Assembly (NCBI RefSeq): GCF_000238795.1
Contig: NZ_AFNK01000001.1
Location: 1 to 64,000 of the forward strand
Length of the DNA stretch: 64,000 nucleotides
Source of the DNA: Haemophilus sputorum CCUG 13788
GTDB lineage: Bacteria; Pseudomonadota; Gammaproteobacteria; Enterobacterales; Pasteurellaceae
Direction of reading: 5' to 3'
The position numbers and the translations under genes are program-made. Below, piece by piece: positions 37,936 through 46,578 of this stretch. The notes beneath the pieces were generated by a model, which saw only the letters and a program-made list of their open reading frames with translations, was not told the origin of the DNA and ran no database searches. Position 1 is the first letter of the stretch, and every line of letters begins with the position of its first letter.

Positions 37936-40900
37936 GTGAAAGACTTAGTTAAGTTTTTAAAAGCACAATCTAAATCAAACGATGATTTTGATGTAATTAA
38001 AATTGGTTTAGCCTCACCAGATAAGATCCGTTCTTGGTCTTTCGGTGAAGTAAAAAAACCAGAAACCATCAACTACCGTACCTTCAAACCTGAGCGTGAT
38101 GGTCTTTTCTGTGCGCGTATTTTCGGGCCGGTAAAAGATTACGAATGTTTATGTGGTAAATATAAACGCTTAAAACACCGTGGCGTAATTTGTGAAAAAT
38201 GTGGTGTTGAAGTTACTCAAACTAAAGTTCGTCGTGATCGTATGGGTCATATCGAATTAGCTTGCCCAGTTGCGCATATTTGGTTCTTAAAATCATTACC
38301 GTCCCGTATCGGTTTGATTTTAGATATGCCATTGCGTGATATTGAACGCGTACTTTATTTCGAAAGCTATGTAGTGACCGAACCAGGCATGACCGATCTT
38401 GAAAAAGGTCAGTTATTAACTGAAGAACAGTTCATGGACGCAGAAGAGCGTTGGGGTGATGAATTCGAAGCGAAAATGGGTGCAGAAGGTATCCAAGCAT
38501 TATTACGCGACATGGATTTAGAACACCAATGCGAAGTGATGCGCGAAGAGTTACAAGAAACTAACTCTGAAACCAAACGTAAAAAAATCACGAAACGCTT
38601 AAAATTATTAGAAGCTTTCCAACAATCTGGCAACAAACCAGAGTGGATGGTAATGACTGTATTACCAGTGCTTCCACCAGATTTACGTCCATTAGTGCCA
38701 CTTGATGGTGGTCGTTTCGCAACTTCAGACTTAAACGATTTATACCGTCGTGTGATCAACCGTAATAACCGTTTAAAACGCTTATTAGATTTAGTAGCGC
38801 CGGATATCATCGTACGTAACGAAAAACGTATGTTACAAGAGTCTGTAGATGCATTATTAGATAACGGTCGTCGTGGTCGTGCAATTACCGGTTCTAACAA
38901 ACGTCCATTAAAATCTTTGGCAGATATGATCAAAGGTAAACAAGGTCGTTTCCGTCAAAACTTATTAGGTAAACGTGTTGACTATTCAGGCCGTTCGGTA
39001 ATTACCGTAGGTCCATACTTACGTCTTCACCAATGTGGTTTACCGAAAAAAATGGCATTGGAATTATTCCGTCCATTTATTTATTCAAAATTAGAATCTC
39101 GTGGCATTGCATCAACAATTAAAGCTGCGAAGAAAATGGTTGAGCGCGAAGAGCCGATCGTATGGGATATTCTTGCAGAAGTTATCCGCGAACACCCAAT
39201 TTTATTAAACCGTGCGCCAACGCTTCACCGTTTAGGTATTCAAGCGTTTGAACCGATTCTTATCGAAGGTAAAGCAATCCAGTTACACCCACTTGTTTGT
39301 GCGGCGTTCAACGCGGACTTCGATGGTGACCAAATGGCGGTTCACGTACCATTAACACTTGAAGCACAGTTAGAAGCACGTGCGTTAATGATGTCAACTA
39401 ACAACGTACTTTCTCCAGCGAGTGGTGACCCGATCATCGTTCCATCTCAAGACGTTGTATTAGGTTTGTACTACATGACGCGTGAGAAAGTGAATGCGAA
39501 AGGCGAAGGCATGTACTTCTTAGACCCACGCGAAGCTGAAAAAGCTTACCGCACTGGTCAAGCAGAATTACACGCACGTGTTAAAGTTCGTGTGACTGAA
39601 TATGAGAAAAATGAAGCAGGCGAATTTGAGCCAAAAACTTCATTAGTGGATACCACGGTAGGTCGTGCCATTTTATGGATGATCGCACCAAAAGGTATGC
39701 CATATAAACTCTTTAACCAAACATTAGGTAAAAAAGCGATCTCTAAATTGATCAACGAATGTTACCGTCGTTTAGGCTTAAAAGAGTCTGTATTATTAGC
39801 TGACCATGTTATGTACACTGGTTTTGCATACGCGGCACGTTCTGGTGCATCTGTTGGTATCAACGATATGGTGATTCCGGCACAAAAAGAAGAAATTATT
39901 CGCGCAGCAGAAGCAGAAGTTGCAGAGATCCAAGAGCAATTTAACTCGGGTCTTGTGACGGCAGGTGAGCGTTATAACAAAGTGATCGATATTTGGGCTG
40001 CAGCAAACGAACGCGTTGCAAAAGCGATGATGGAAAACCTTTCTACGGAAGAAGTGGTTAACCGTGAAGGTAACTTAGAGAAACAAGCCTCTTTCAACAG
40101 CATCTTTATGATGGCGGATTCAGGTGCGCGTGGTTCTGCGGCACAGATTCGTCAGTTAGCAGGTATGCGTGGCTTGATGGCACGTCCAGATGGTTCGATC
40201 ATCGAAACGCCAATCACGGCGAACTTCCGTGAAGGCTTGAACGTTCTTCAGTACTTTATTTCAACCCACGGTGCGCGTAAAGGTCTTGCCGATACCGCAT
40301 TAAAAACAGCGAACTCAGGTTACTTAACCCGTCGTTTAGTTGACGTGGCACAAGACTTAGTTATCATCGCTGATGACTGTGGTACATCTGAAGGTATCGT
40401 GATGACACCTCACATTGAAGGTGGCGACGAGAAAGTGCCATTACGCGAACTTGTATTAGGTCGTGTAGCAGCAGAAGATGTATTAAAACCGGGTACAAAT
40501 GAAGTGTTAATCGCACGTAACACATTAATTGATGAAAAATTATGTGACGTGATCGATGAAAACTCTGTAGATAGCATCAAAGTACGTTCTGTTGTAACTT
40601 GTGATACTGACTTTGGTGTGTGTGCGAAATGTTACGGTCGTGACCTTGCACGCGGTCACTTAATCAACCAAGGTGAAGCAGTAGGGGTTATCGCGGCACA
40701 ATCAATCGGTGAGCCGGGTACACAGTTAACCATGCGTACGTTCCACATCGGTGGTGCAGCATCTGCAGCAGCGAAAGAATCTAGCGTACAAGTGAAAAAC
40801 AACGGTACGATTAAGTTAAGCAATGCGAAATTCGTTACAAACAAAGACGGTAAGTTGGTATTAACTTCACGTAATACTGAATTAACTGTTATCGATACTT

Positions 40901-42222
40901 TCGGTCGTACTAAAGAAAACTATAAAGTGCCTTACGGTGCAGTGTTATCGAAAAATGATGGCGCAGAAGTAACCGTTGGTGAAATCGTTGCAAACTGGGA
41001 TCCGCATACCATGCCGGTTATCTCAGAGGTGGCAGGTCGCATCCAATTTAGTGACATCGTAGATGGCTTAACCGTTACGCGTCAAACAGATGAATTAACT
41101 GGTTTATCATCAATCGTTGTTCAAGATGTGGGTGAACGTGCAACAGCAGGTAAAGACTTACGTCCAGCATTACGCTTAGTGGATAGCAATGGTAATGACA
41201 TCTTAATTCCAGGTACCGATGTTCCAGCGCAATACTTCTTACCAGGTAAAGCGATTGTGACGTTAGATGATGGTGTTGAGATTGGTGTGGGTGAGGCGTT
41301 AGCGCGTATTCCACAAGAGTCTGTAGGTACCAAAGATATTACCGGTGGTCTTCCACGCGTGGCAGACTTATTCGAAGCACGTAAACCGAAAGAGCCAGCA
41401 ATCTTGGCGGAAATCTCAGGTATCGTTTCATTTGGTAAAGAAACCAAAGGTAAACGTCGCTTAGTGATTACTCCAGCAGAAGGCGAAGCATACGAAGAAA
41501 TGATTCCAAAATGGCGTCAGCTCAACGTATTCGAAGGCGAAATGGTACAACGTGGTGATGTGATTTCAGATGGTGCAGAAACACCACATGATATCTTACG
41601 CTTACGTGGCGTACACGCAGTAACCGACTACATCGTTAACGAAGTCCAAGAAGTTTACCGCTTACAAGGGGTAAAAATTAACGATAAACATATCGAAGTT
41701 ATCGTTCGCCAAATGTTACGTAAAGCCGTTATCACTAACGCTTACGACAGCGAATTCCTTGAAGGGGAACAAGTTGAAGTGGCACGCGTGAAAATTGCAA
41801 ACCGCAAACGTGCAGAAGAAGGCAAACCATTGGTAGAGTTTGAACGTGAATTGCTTGGTATTACCAAAGCATCACTTGCAACTGAGTCATTTATCTCAGC
41901 GGCATCGTTCCAAGAAACTACCCGTGTGTTAACTGAAGCAGCGGTGGCAGGTAAACAAGACGAATTACGTGGCTTGAAAGAGAACGTTATCGTAGGTCGT
42001 TTAATCCCAGCTGGTACTGGTTTTGCATATCACAAAGCGCGTGCAGAAAAACGTGCCGCGGCAGCAGTAGGACAAGCGGTTGATTTTGCAGAAACTTTTG
42101 CAAATCCAACCAACAGCTTTGCTACTGATGCTGACATCGAAGCCGAATTTGAATTCGTTGCGGATGATGCAACCCAAAGCCTTGCTGCGTTATTAAACGC
42201 AGAAATGGAATCGGAAGAGTAA
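37936..42222 (+). CDS. rpoC: RNA polymerase beta' subunit
   Basis: RpoC holds the catalytic magnesium in NADFDGDQM (D461, D463, D465). The GTG at 37936 is used, with AGGGG upstream. The 1428 residues include the zinc ribbon (C..C...[11 protein letters not shown]), the bridge helix and trigger-loop region ([18 protein letters not shown]) and a second zinc motif ([15 protein letters not shown]). It is about 20 residues longer than E. coli. The tail (from nt ~42070) contains a USS (GACAAGCGGTTGATTTTGCA) that encodes GQAVDFA, followed by an acidic end. Confidence 0.99.
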   Translation: MKDLVKFLKAQSKSNDDFDVIKIGLASPDKIRSWSFGEVKKPETINYRTFKPERDGLFCARIFGPVKDYECLCGKYKRLKHRGVICEKCGVEVTQTKVRRDRMGHIELACPVAHIWFLKSLPSRIGLILDMPLRDIERVLYFESYVVTEPGMTDLEKGQLLTEEQFMDAEERWGDEFEAKMGAEGIQALLRDMDLEHQCEVMREELQETNSETKRKKITKRLKLLEAFQQSGNKPEWMVMTVLPVLPPDLRPLVPLDGGRFATSDLNDLYRRVINRNNRLKRLLDLVAPDIIVRNEKRMLQESVDALLDNGRRGRAITGSNKRPLKSLADMIKGKQGRFRQNLLGKRVDYSGRSVITVGPYLRLHQCGLPKKMALELFRPFIYSKLESRGIASTIKAAKKMVEREEPIVWDILAEVIREHPILLNRAPTLHRLGIQAFEPILIEGKAIQLHPLVCAAFNADFDGDQMAVHVPLTLEAQLEARALMMSTNNVLSPASGDPIIVPSQDVVLGLYYMTREKVNAKGEGMYFLDPREAEKAYRTGQAELHARVKVRVTEYEKNEAGEFEPKTSLVDTTVGRAILWMIAPKGMPYKLFNQTLGKKAISKLINECYRRLGLKESVLLADHVMYTGFAYAARSGASVGINDMVIPAQKEEIIRAAEAEVAEIQEQFNSGLVTAGERYNKVIDIWAAANERVAKAMMENLSTEEVVNREGNLEKQASFNSIFMMADSGARGSAAQIRQLAGMRGLMARPDGSIIETPITANFREGLNVLQYFISTHGARKGLADTALKTANSGYLTRRLVDVAQDLVIIADDCGTSEGIVMTPHIEGGDEKVPLRELVLGRVAAEDVLKPGTNEVLIARNTLIDEKLCDVIDENSVDSIKVRSVVTCDTDFGVCAKCYGRDLARGHLINQGEAVGVIAAQSIGEPGTQLTMRTFHIGGAASAAAKESSVQVKNNGTIKLSNAKFVTNKDGKLVLTSRNTELTVIDTFGRTKENYKVPYGAVLSKNDGAEVTVGEIVANWDPHTMPVISEVAGRIQFSDIVDGLTVTRQTDELTGLSSIVVQDVGERATAGKDLRPALRLVDSNGNDILIPGTDVPAQYFLPGKAIVTLDDGVEIGVGEALARIPQESVGTKDITGGLPRVADLFEARKPKEPAILAEISGIVSFGKETKGKRRLVITPAEGEAYEEMIPKWRQLNVFEGEMVQRGDVISDGAETPHDILRLRGVHAVTDYIVNEVQEVYRLQGVKINDKHIEVIVRQMLRKAVITNAYDSEFLEGEQVEVARVKIANRKRAEEGKPLVEFERELLGITKASLATESFISAASFQETTRVLTEAAVAGKQDELRGLKENVIVGRLIPAGTGFAYHKARAEKRAAAAVGQAVDFAETFANPTNSFATDADIEAEFEFVADDATQSLAALLNAEMESEE

Positions 42223-42261
42223 TCTATAAGGTGGACTAAAAGCCCACCGTTAAGAGATAGA

Positions 42262-42297
42262 AAAGCCCTCAGAGCTTAAAGTCCTGAGGGCTTTGTC
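42262..42297 (+). terminator. Terminator of rpoBC
   Basis: A perfect 11-bp stem (42262-42272 against 42284-42294) lies 40 bp after the rpoC stop. Confidence 0.8.
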
Positions 42298-42306
42298 CTA
42301 TATGCC

Positions 42307-43122
42307 TTATAAGAGTGAGCATAAGTCGGAATAATAGTCTATACGTTCATTATCTATTTCTAGGGTTTTATCTAGTAGTATAAAACTAGTTGAGATTAGA
42401 TTATCTAATGGTAGACTTTTAAATAAACAGCGATGTCGTATAAATTGGCTGATTAGACTTACTAAAAAATGTCCTTTAATAAAGTGAAAAGGAACTTTCT
42501 CTATATTAGATATGTTTTCTTTTATGTAGTGTTCATTATTTATCGTGTTTTCTATAAACATTGATATTTTTTGATTATCTAATTCATTAGAGTTCCTCTT
42601 AAGAAATCTATCACATGAATTACCTAGTACCTGAATACCTCTTTGCTCAAATTGAAGAATAATATCTAGCTTAATTAATTCCTGTAATTGATCGTGTATG
42701 TTTTGTGACCAGATGTTAATTTCCTTCTTGGATATTTTCCCTCTAGAGTAGTTTTCAATTATTAAATCTAAAGCAATTTTAGAGAATAAACAATTTTCAA
42801 TAGAATGCCCATAGGTATATAGGATATTCTTATGAGATGTTTTTTTATTGTGATATTCTAAATAATCAGAATCTCGAGCAACTATAATAGAATTATTTAA
42901 CTTACCTGATTTTATTTGCTCGATTTTTTCATCTAGAATACTACATCCCGTGATATTTTCCTCATATCTAAAGCTGAAAGTTTTTCTTTTAGAGAATATA
43001 GAGAATATTTTTCCCCAAAAGAATTCATCATTTTTATCCTCAACATAAACGATATAATCTGTTTCAGTAAATTCGGATAAGCTATTTTCTGCATCGAGAG
43101 AGTATTCTAAATCATCTTTCAT
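42307..43122 (-). CDS. DUF4435 (TOPRIM-like) effector, AriB-like
   Basis: The 271-residue protein matches the DUF4435 family. It has a VYVEDKNDEFFW motif with E28, an I-V-A-R-D84-S-D86 acidic pair after a beta strand, and YGHSIENCL. These acidic positions form the TOPRIM-type metal site. The C-terminal half is helical. Its start overlaps the end of the upstream AAA ATPase gene by 11 bp, so the two are one operon. The same order, ATPase then DUF4435, is found in the PARIS anti-phage system (AriA-AriB), in which AriB is the toxic nuclease. The pair is much more AT-rich than rpoC and cdd beside it. Membership in PARIS proper, rather than a related ATPase/DUF4435 pair, is inference. Confidence 0.75.
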   Translation of the reverse strand: MKDDLEYSLDAENSLSEFTETDYIVYVEDKNDEFFWGKIFSIFSKRKTFSFRYEENITGCSILDEKIEQIKSGKLNNSIIVARDSDYLEYHNKKTSHKNILYTYGHSIENCLFSKIALDLIIENYSRGKISKKEINIWSQNIHDQLQELIKLDIILQFEQRGIQVLGNSCDRFLKRNSNELDNQKISMFIENTINNEHYIKENISNIEKVPFHFIKGHFLVSLISQFIRHRCLFKSLPLDNLISTSFILLDKTLEIDNERIDYYSDLCSLL

Positions 43123-44395
43123 GTATAAAGCCTGTCAATTCACGAATGTCATTCATCTTAATAATTTTACTTTTATGTTTACCTGCGATTTCAGGTGAAT
43201 GTGTTGCAACAATTATCTGAGCATTGGGATTTAAAGCTAAAACAGAAGAAATAATTTCTCTTTGCCATTCGATATGTAAAGATATTTCTGGCTCATCAGC
43301 AAGAAAGATACAACGCTCTTTTCTTTGTAATAATGTTTCGATTAGTAATATTAATAATTGTTTTTCTCCAGAGGATAGCTTAAATAGTGATATTGGCATT
43401 TTATCATTTTTAACAAAGTTTAATTCTCCTTTGTTTAGCTTGAAACGTTTATCTGTAAATTTAGATAGAGTGTCTAAAAATAAGTTATTGTTAGAAAATA
43501 TTTTCTCATTTTTTGCCTCTGCTTCACTAGATAATTCTATGATTTTATCAAATATTTGTTTTGTTATAATTGCTTGGGATGGAATTTCAAAATCATCATT
43601 AATCCCGCTTTTTTTCTTAAACAATTCTATTGTTTCAATTTCATCAAAAACGGTATTAATGTAATTGTCTATTTTATGTTCTGTATCCTTGTCATTGAAT
43701 CCAAAACGCTTATAAGTTCTTTTTAATTTTTGTCTTTCACTTTCCTTATTAGCAATACGTTTAATTGCCCTTTTATTGGTGTCTAGAAGAGATAATAGAA
43801 CGTCTTTTTGTAGTTGCTCTGATATGGTTTGAGACTGTTGAGTAAGTTCAAGTTGATATTTACTAAATTGAGATAGTAATTCATCTAAATAGTAATCTAC
43901 GGATGATGAAATTCCTTTTTTGTATAATTCATTTTTGTCTCTTTCGTATTTATAATTGTTTTTATTTCTATAGACTGATAGAGAATATAATTTTACATAT
44001 TGATTCATATGTTCTTGTAAGTCGATATAACGCTCTTGCATCCTTTTTCGAATAAATAGACTTCTTCCCTCACTAAGGATTGGAAGTGTATATTCTCTAC
44101 TATCTATTTTATATGTGATTGTTGGTATTCTTTCTTCATCTAAGTCATTCTTTATAATTTGTATAAATGCAGTTCTATGGGTGTTTTCTAATGTTATATT
44201 TATTTCTTGAAATTCACTTTCACTTAATTCAAGCATGTCAATAGATAAAGCAGCATGTAGAATGTTCATAAAAGTAGTTTTTCCAGATCCGTTTCTACCT
44301 ATAATAATATTAATATCATCATTGAATTTATTATTACAAGTATATTCTTCCCAGAATCCTAAAATTTTTATAGATGTAATTTTATAATCAGACAT
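43112..44395 (-). CDS. AAA/ABC-type ATPase, AriA-like
   Basis: The 427-residue protein has a complete SMC/OLD-like ATPase site: Walker A GRNGSGKTT (33-41), the ABC signature LSSGEKQ (340-346), Walker B CIFLADEPE (362-370) and the H-loop ATHS (397-400). The middle (about 120-300) is Lys/Glu-rich and probably coiled coil. A GGAG site lies 7 bases before the ATG. In PARIS-type defence, such an ATPase holds the DUF4435 nuclease and releases it when a phage anti-restriction protein is sensed. That role here is inferred from architecture and gene order. No mobile-element genes flank it; the island sits between the rpoBC terminator and vapBC. Confidence 0.78.
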   Translation of the reverse strand: MSDYKITSIKILGFWEEYTCNNKFNDDINIIIGRNGSGKTTFMNILHAALSIDMLELSESEFQEINITLENTHRTAFIQIIKNDLDEERIPTITYKIDSREYTLPILSEGRSLFIRKRMQERYIDLQEHMNQYVKLYSLSVYRNKNNYKYERDKNELYKKGISSSVDYYLDELLSQFSKYQLELTQQSQTISEQLQKDVLLSLLDTNKRAIKRIANKESERQKLKRTYKRFGFNDKDTEHKIDNYINTVFDEIETIELFKKKSGINDDFEIPSQAIITKQIFDKIIELSSEAEAKNEKIFSNNNLFLDTLSKFTDKRFKLNKGELNFVKNDKMPISLFKLSSGEKQLLILLIETLLQRKERCIFLADEPEISLHIEWQREIISSVLALNPNAQIIVATHSPEIAGKHKSKIIKMNDIRELTGFIHER

Positions 44396-44472
44396 ACTAT
44401 ATCTCCATAATATAAACTTTTATTTATTATATCATTTAAATAATATTTAGACAGTGTTTAATATAATCTAGT

Positions 44473-44848
44473 CTAGTCATCCCAACTTATTTTGCCAATC
44501 CTCTGAACCTCTTTTATATTATGGTTTACCAACACAGCATTTATTGCCAAAGCATGACAGGCAATCCATAAGTCATTACTGCCAATCAGTGTACCTTGCT
44601 GTTTTAAGATATTCGCACATTTCGATATCTTGGATAAACAACAGGAATACGTTGCGTGATTTTGTTGATTTTCTCTAGTGCTTTTTCAGGGTTCGCACTA
44701 CCATTCGCACCTTTAAGTAACTCGGCATAAGTCACAAAACTCATCACTAGTTGATCTGAGGAATTAGTTGAGCCACTTTTTGTGTAACTGAAAGCAGTCT
44801 ATTTTTCATTAAATAAATCAAAATATTGGTATCAAGTATATAAATCAT
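44473..44848 (-). pseudogene. vapC: vapC toxin pseudogene (PIN domain), several frameshifts
   Basis: Reading from the ATG at 44848 gives MIYILDTNILIYLMKNR, the VapC/PIN start with its first acidic residue. The frame then breaks. The remainder is found in other frames: LVMSFVTYAELLKGANGSANPEKALEKI..., then GTLIGSNDLWIACHALAINAVLVNHN and an ending at 44473. At least three single-base shifts are needed, one in an A run near the EYLK codons. The ATG overlaps the vapB stop (ATGA), as in an intact operon. VapC is normally an RNase; this copy cannot make it. Confidence 0.85.
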
Positions 44849-45084
44849 AGTGAACCACGCTCCTGTGGTGGCGCAAGATCTCGATTTTCTAACGCCTTAA
44901 TAAAATCTTCATCAAATCCTTCAAATAAAGCCAAAAATTCCATATCTGCTTTAGGTTTAAACGGTCTTAAAATAATATCGCCATTTTCCCCATGTAGAAT
45001 TTCTACAGTATCCACATCGAAACGAAAATCGACAGGAATTCTCACTGCTTGGCTGTTGCCACTTTGAAAAACTTTTGTCATCAT
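44845..45084 (-). CDS. vapB: VapB antitoxin
   Basis: The 79-residue AbrB/SpoVT-type protein (MMTKVFQSGNSQAVRIPVDF...) has the swapped-hairpin DNA-binding N-terminus and an acidic C-terminal tail that would bind VapC. The start at 45084 has GGAG 8 bases upstream. The frame is intact although its toxin vapC is destroyed. It may persist as a repressor of its own promoter or be drifting. Confidence 0.85.
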   Translation of the reverse strand: MMTKVFQSGNSQAVRIPVDFRFDVDTVEILHGENGDIILRPFKPKADMEFLALFEGFDEDFIKALENRDLAPPQERGSL

Positions 45085-45088
45085 AGCA

Positions 45089-45124
45089 TATACTCCGTAT
45101 ATATTTATTTTTATCAGTATATAC
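45089..45124. promoter_or_regulatory. Candidate VapB operator palindromes
   Basis: TATAC-TCC-GTATA (45089-45101) and GTATATAC (45117-45124) lie just upstream of vapB. VapB-type proteins bind such palindromes over their own promoters. The call rests on position and symmetry only. Confidence 0.35.
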
Positions 45125-45193
45125 AATATAGCGCGATTTTATAAAAAATAGTCAATATTATAATTCTTGTAATTTAAAATACAGGAGGCTTCT

Positions 45194-46057
45194 ATGTCCA
45201 TCTCAACCAATTTCTCCCGTCTCCCAAATATGCCTATCACCTCCGCAGTTCTAACCCAGCTTGCAGAGCAACACTACCACGCGTATTTATCTGCTGAACA
45301 GGTCAAAACACTTTGTGAGCAATTTCAACTTTCTCAAATTGACTTTGCTTTAGCTTGTTTACCCGTTGCAGCGTGTTATTCCAAAGCGCCAATTTCTGAA
45401 TTTTATGTAGGGGCGATTGCTATTGGCGAGTCTGGAAATTTTTATTTTGGGGCGAATCAAGAATTTGAAAGCGTCTCTATTGGGCAAACTGTTCATGCTG
45501 AACAATCTGCTCTGATGCACGCTTGGCAGATGGGTGAGAAGCGTATTACAGATGTGGTAGTCAATTACACGCCATGTGGGCATTGTCGCCAGTTTATGAA
45601 TGAGCTAAATTCAGCACCAACATTGCGAATTCATTTGCCGCATAGTCAAAATAATGCGCTACATAGCTATTTGCCAGATGCGTTTGGCCCTCGTAATTTG
45701 AATATTACCGATTGTTTATTTGATGGGCCAACTCCAACAACACAACCTGCTAATTTGACGGAAGCAGCGATTGAGGCGGCTCGTTCAAGTTATGCGCCTT
45801 ATAGTCATTTACAAAGCGCTGTTGCGTTACAAGCCGGGGAGCGTATTATTACAGGACGTTATGCGGAAAATGCGGCGTTTAACCCAAGTATGCTGCCGCT
45901 GCAAAATGCGCTGAATTTCTACCGCTTGCAAGGGGAAACAGCGCCGATCTCGCGAGTTGTGTTGGCAGAAAATCAGTCAAAATTAAGCACGAAAGAGAGT
46001 ACTTTTGCATTGGTGAAAGCAGAATTAGGCTTAGAAGCGGAATACATTGCTTTTTAA
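45194..46057 (+). CDS. cdd: Cytidine deaminase
   Basis: Cdd deaminates cytidine and deoxycytidine for pyrimidine salvage. The 287 residues match the long, two-domain dimeric form of enteric bacteria. The active domain has HAEQSALMHAW with the catalytic Glu and CGHCRQFMNEL for zinc, and the C-terminal half is the inactive repeat domain. AGGAGG precedes the ATG. It is a single gene, divergent from vapB. Confidence 0.95.
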   Translation: MSISTNFSRLPNMPITSAVLTQLAEQHYHAYLSAEQVKTLCEQFQLSQIDFALACLPVAACYSKAPISEFYVGAIAIGESGNFYFGANQEFESVSIGQTVHAEQSALMHAWQMGEKRITDVVVNYTPCGHCRQFMNELNSAPTLRIHLPHSQNNALHSYLPDAFGPRNLNITDCLFDGPTPTTQPANLTEAAIEAARSSYAPYSHLQSAVALQAGERIITGRYAENAAFNPSMLPLQNALNFYRLQGETAPISRVVLAENQSKLSTKESTFALVKAELGLEAEYIAF

Positions 46058-46095
46058 TTCTTTTACAAGAAATTAACGAAATCAGACCGCTTGCA

Positions 46096-46124
46096 TTGTA
46101 AGCAAGTCTGAATTTCTGTATAAT
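46096..46124 (+). promoter_or_regulatory. rpoZ promoter with overlapping inverted repeat
   Basis: TTGTAA (46096-46101), 17 bp, TATAAT (46119-46124), about 45 bp before rpoZ. An imperfect inverted repeat (CAGAC-CTTGC at 46084-46094, with a 2-base bulge, against GCAAGTCTG at 46102-46110) built on a USS overlaps the -35 and could hinder or tune polymerase. Confidence 0.55.
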
Positions 46125-46169
46125 CTCTATCCTTTTGGTAAATGAATTCGCAAATTTCTGGAGAAGAAC

Positions 46170-46454
46170 ATGGCTCGTGTGACTGTTCAAGAAGCCGCTG
46201 AAGTAATCGGCAACCGTTTTGACTTAATTTTAATTGCAGCGCGTCGCGCAAGACAACTTCAACTTCACGTTCGTGAGCCGTTGGTGGATGAAGAAAATGA
46301 TAAACCAACGGTCATTGCGTTACGTGAGATCGAACAACGCTTAATTAACCGTGAGATTATGGATCAAATCGAAAATAACGATGCGATTCAACAAGATATT
46401 GCAGAAAAAGAAGCGATTTCTTTCCTAGCGGATGTTCAAGCGAACGCTGAGTAA
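46170..46454 (+). CDS. rpoZ: RNA polymerase omega subunit
   Basis: Omega helps beta' fold and forms one ppGpp site of RNA polymerase. The 94-residue protein starts [19 protein letters not shown] and has the conserved ARRARQLQ segment. It lies directly upstream of spoT, an old gene pairing. GGAGAAG precedes the start. Confidence 0.96.
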   Translation: MARVTVQEAAEVIGNRFDLILIAARRARQLQLHVREPLVDEENDKPTVIALREIEQRLINREIMDQIENNDAIQQDIAEKEAISFLADVQANAE

Positions 46455-46578
46455 ATTATATTTCATCAAAAATATTGATAATGGACAATAAATAGTCTTG
46501 CAAGCGGTCGGAATTTCCGTCAAATTTGCGACATTGATTGTCCATTTTTTTATCTTATAAGAAGTAAGAAGGTGTCCC

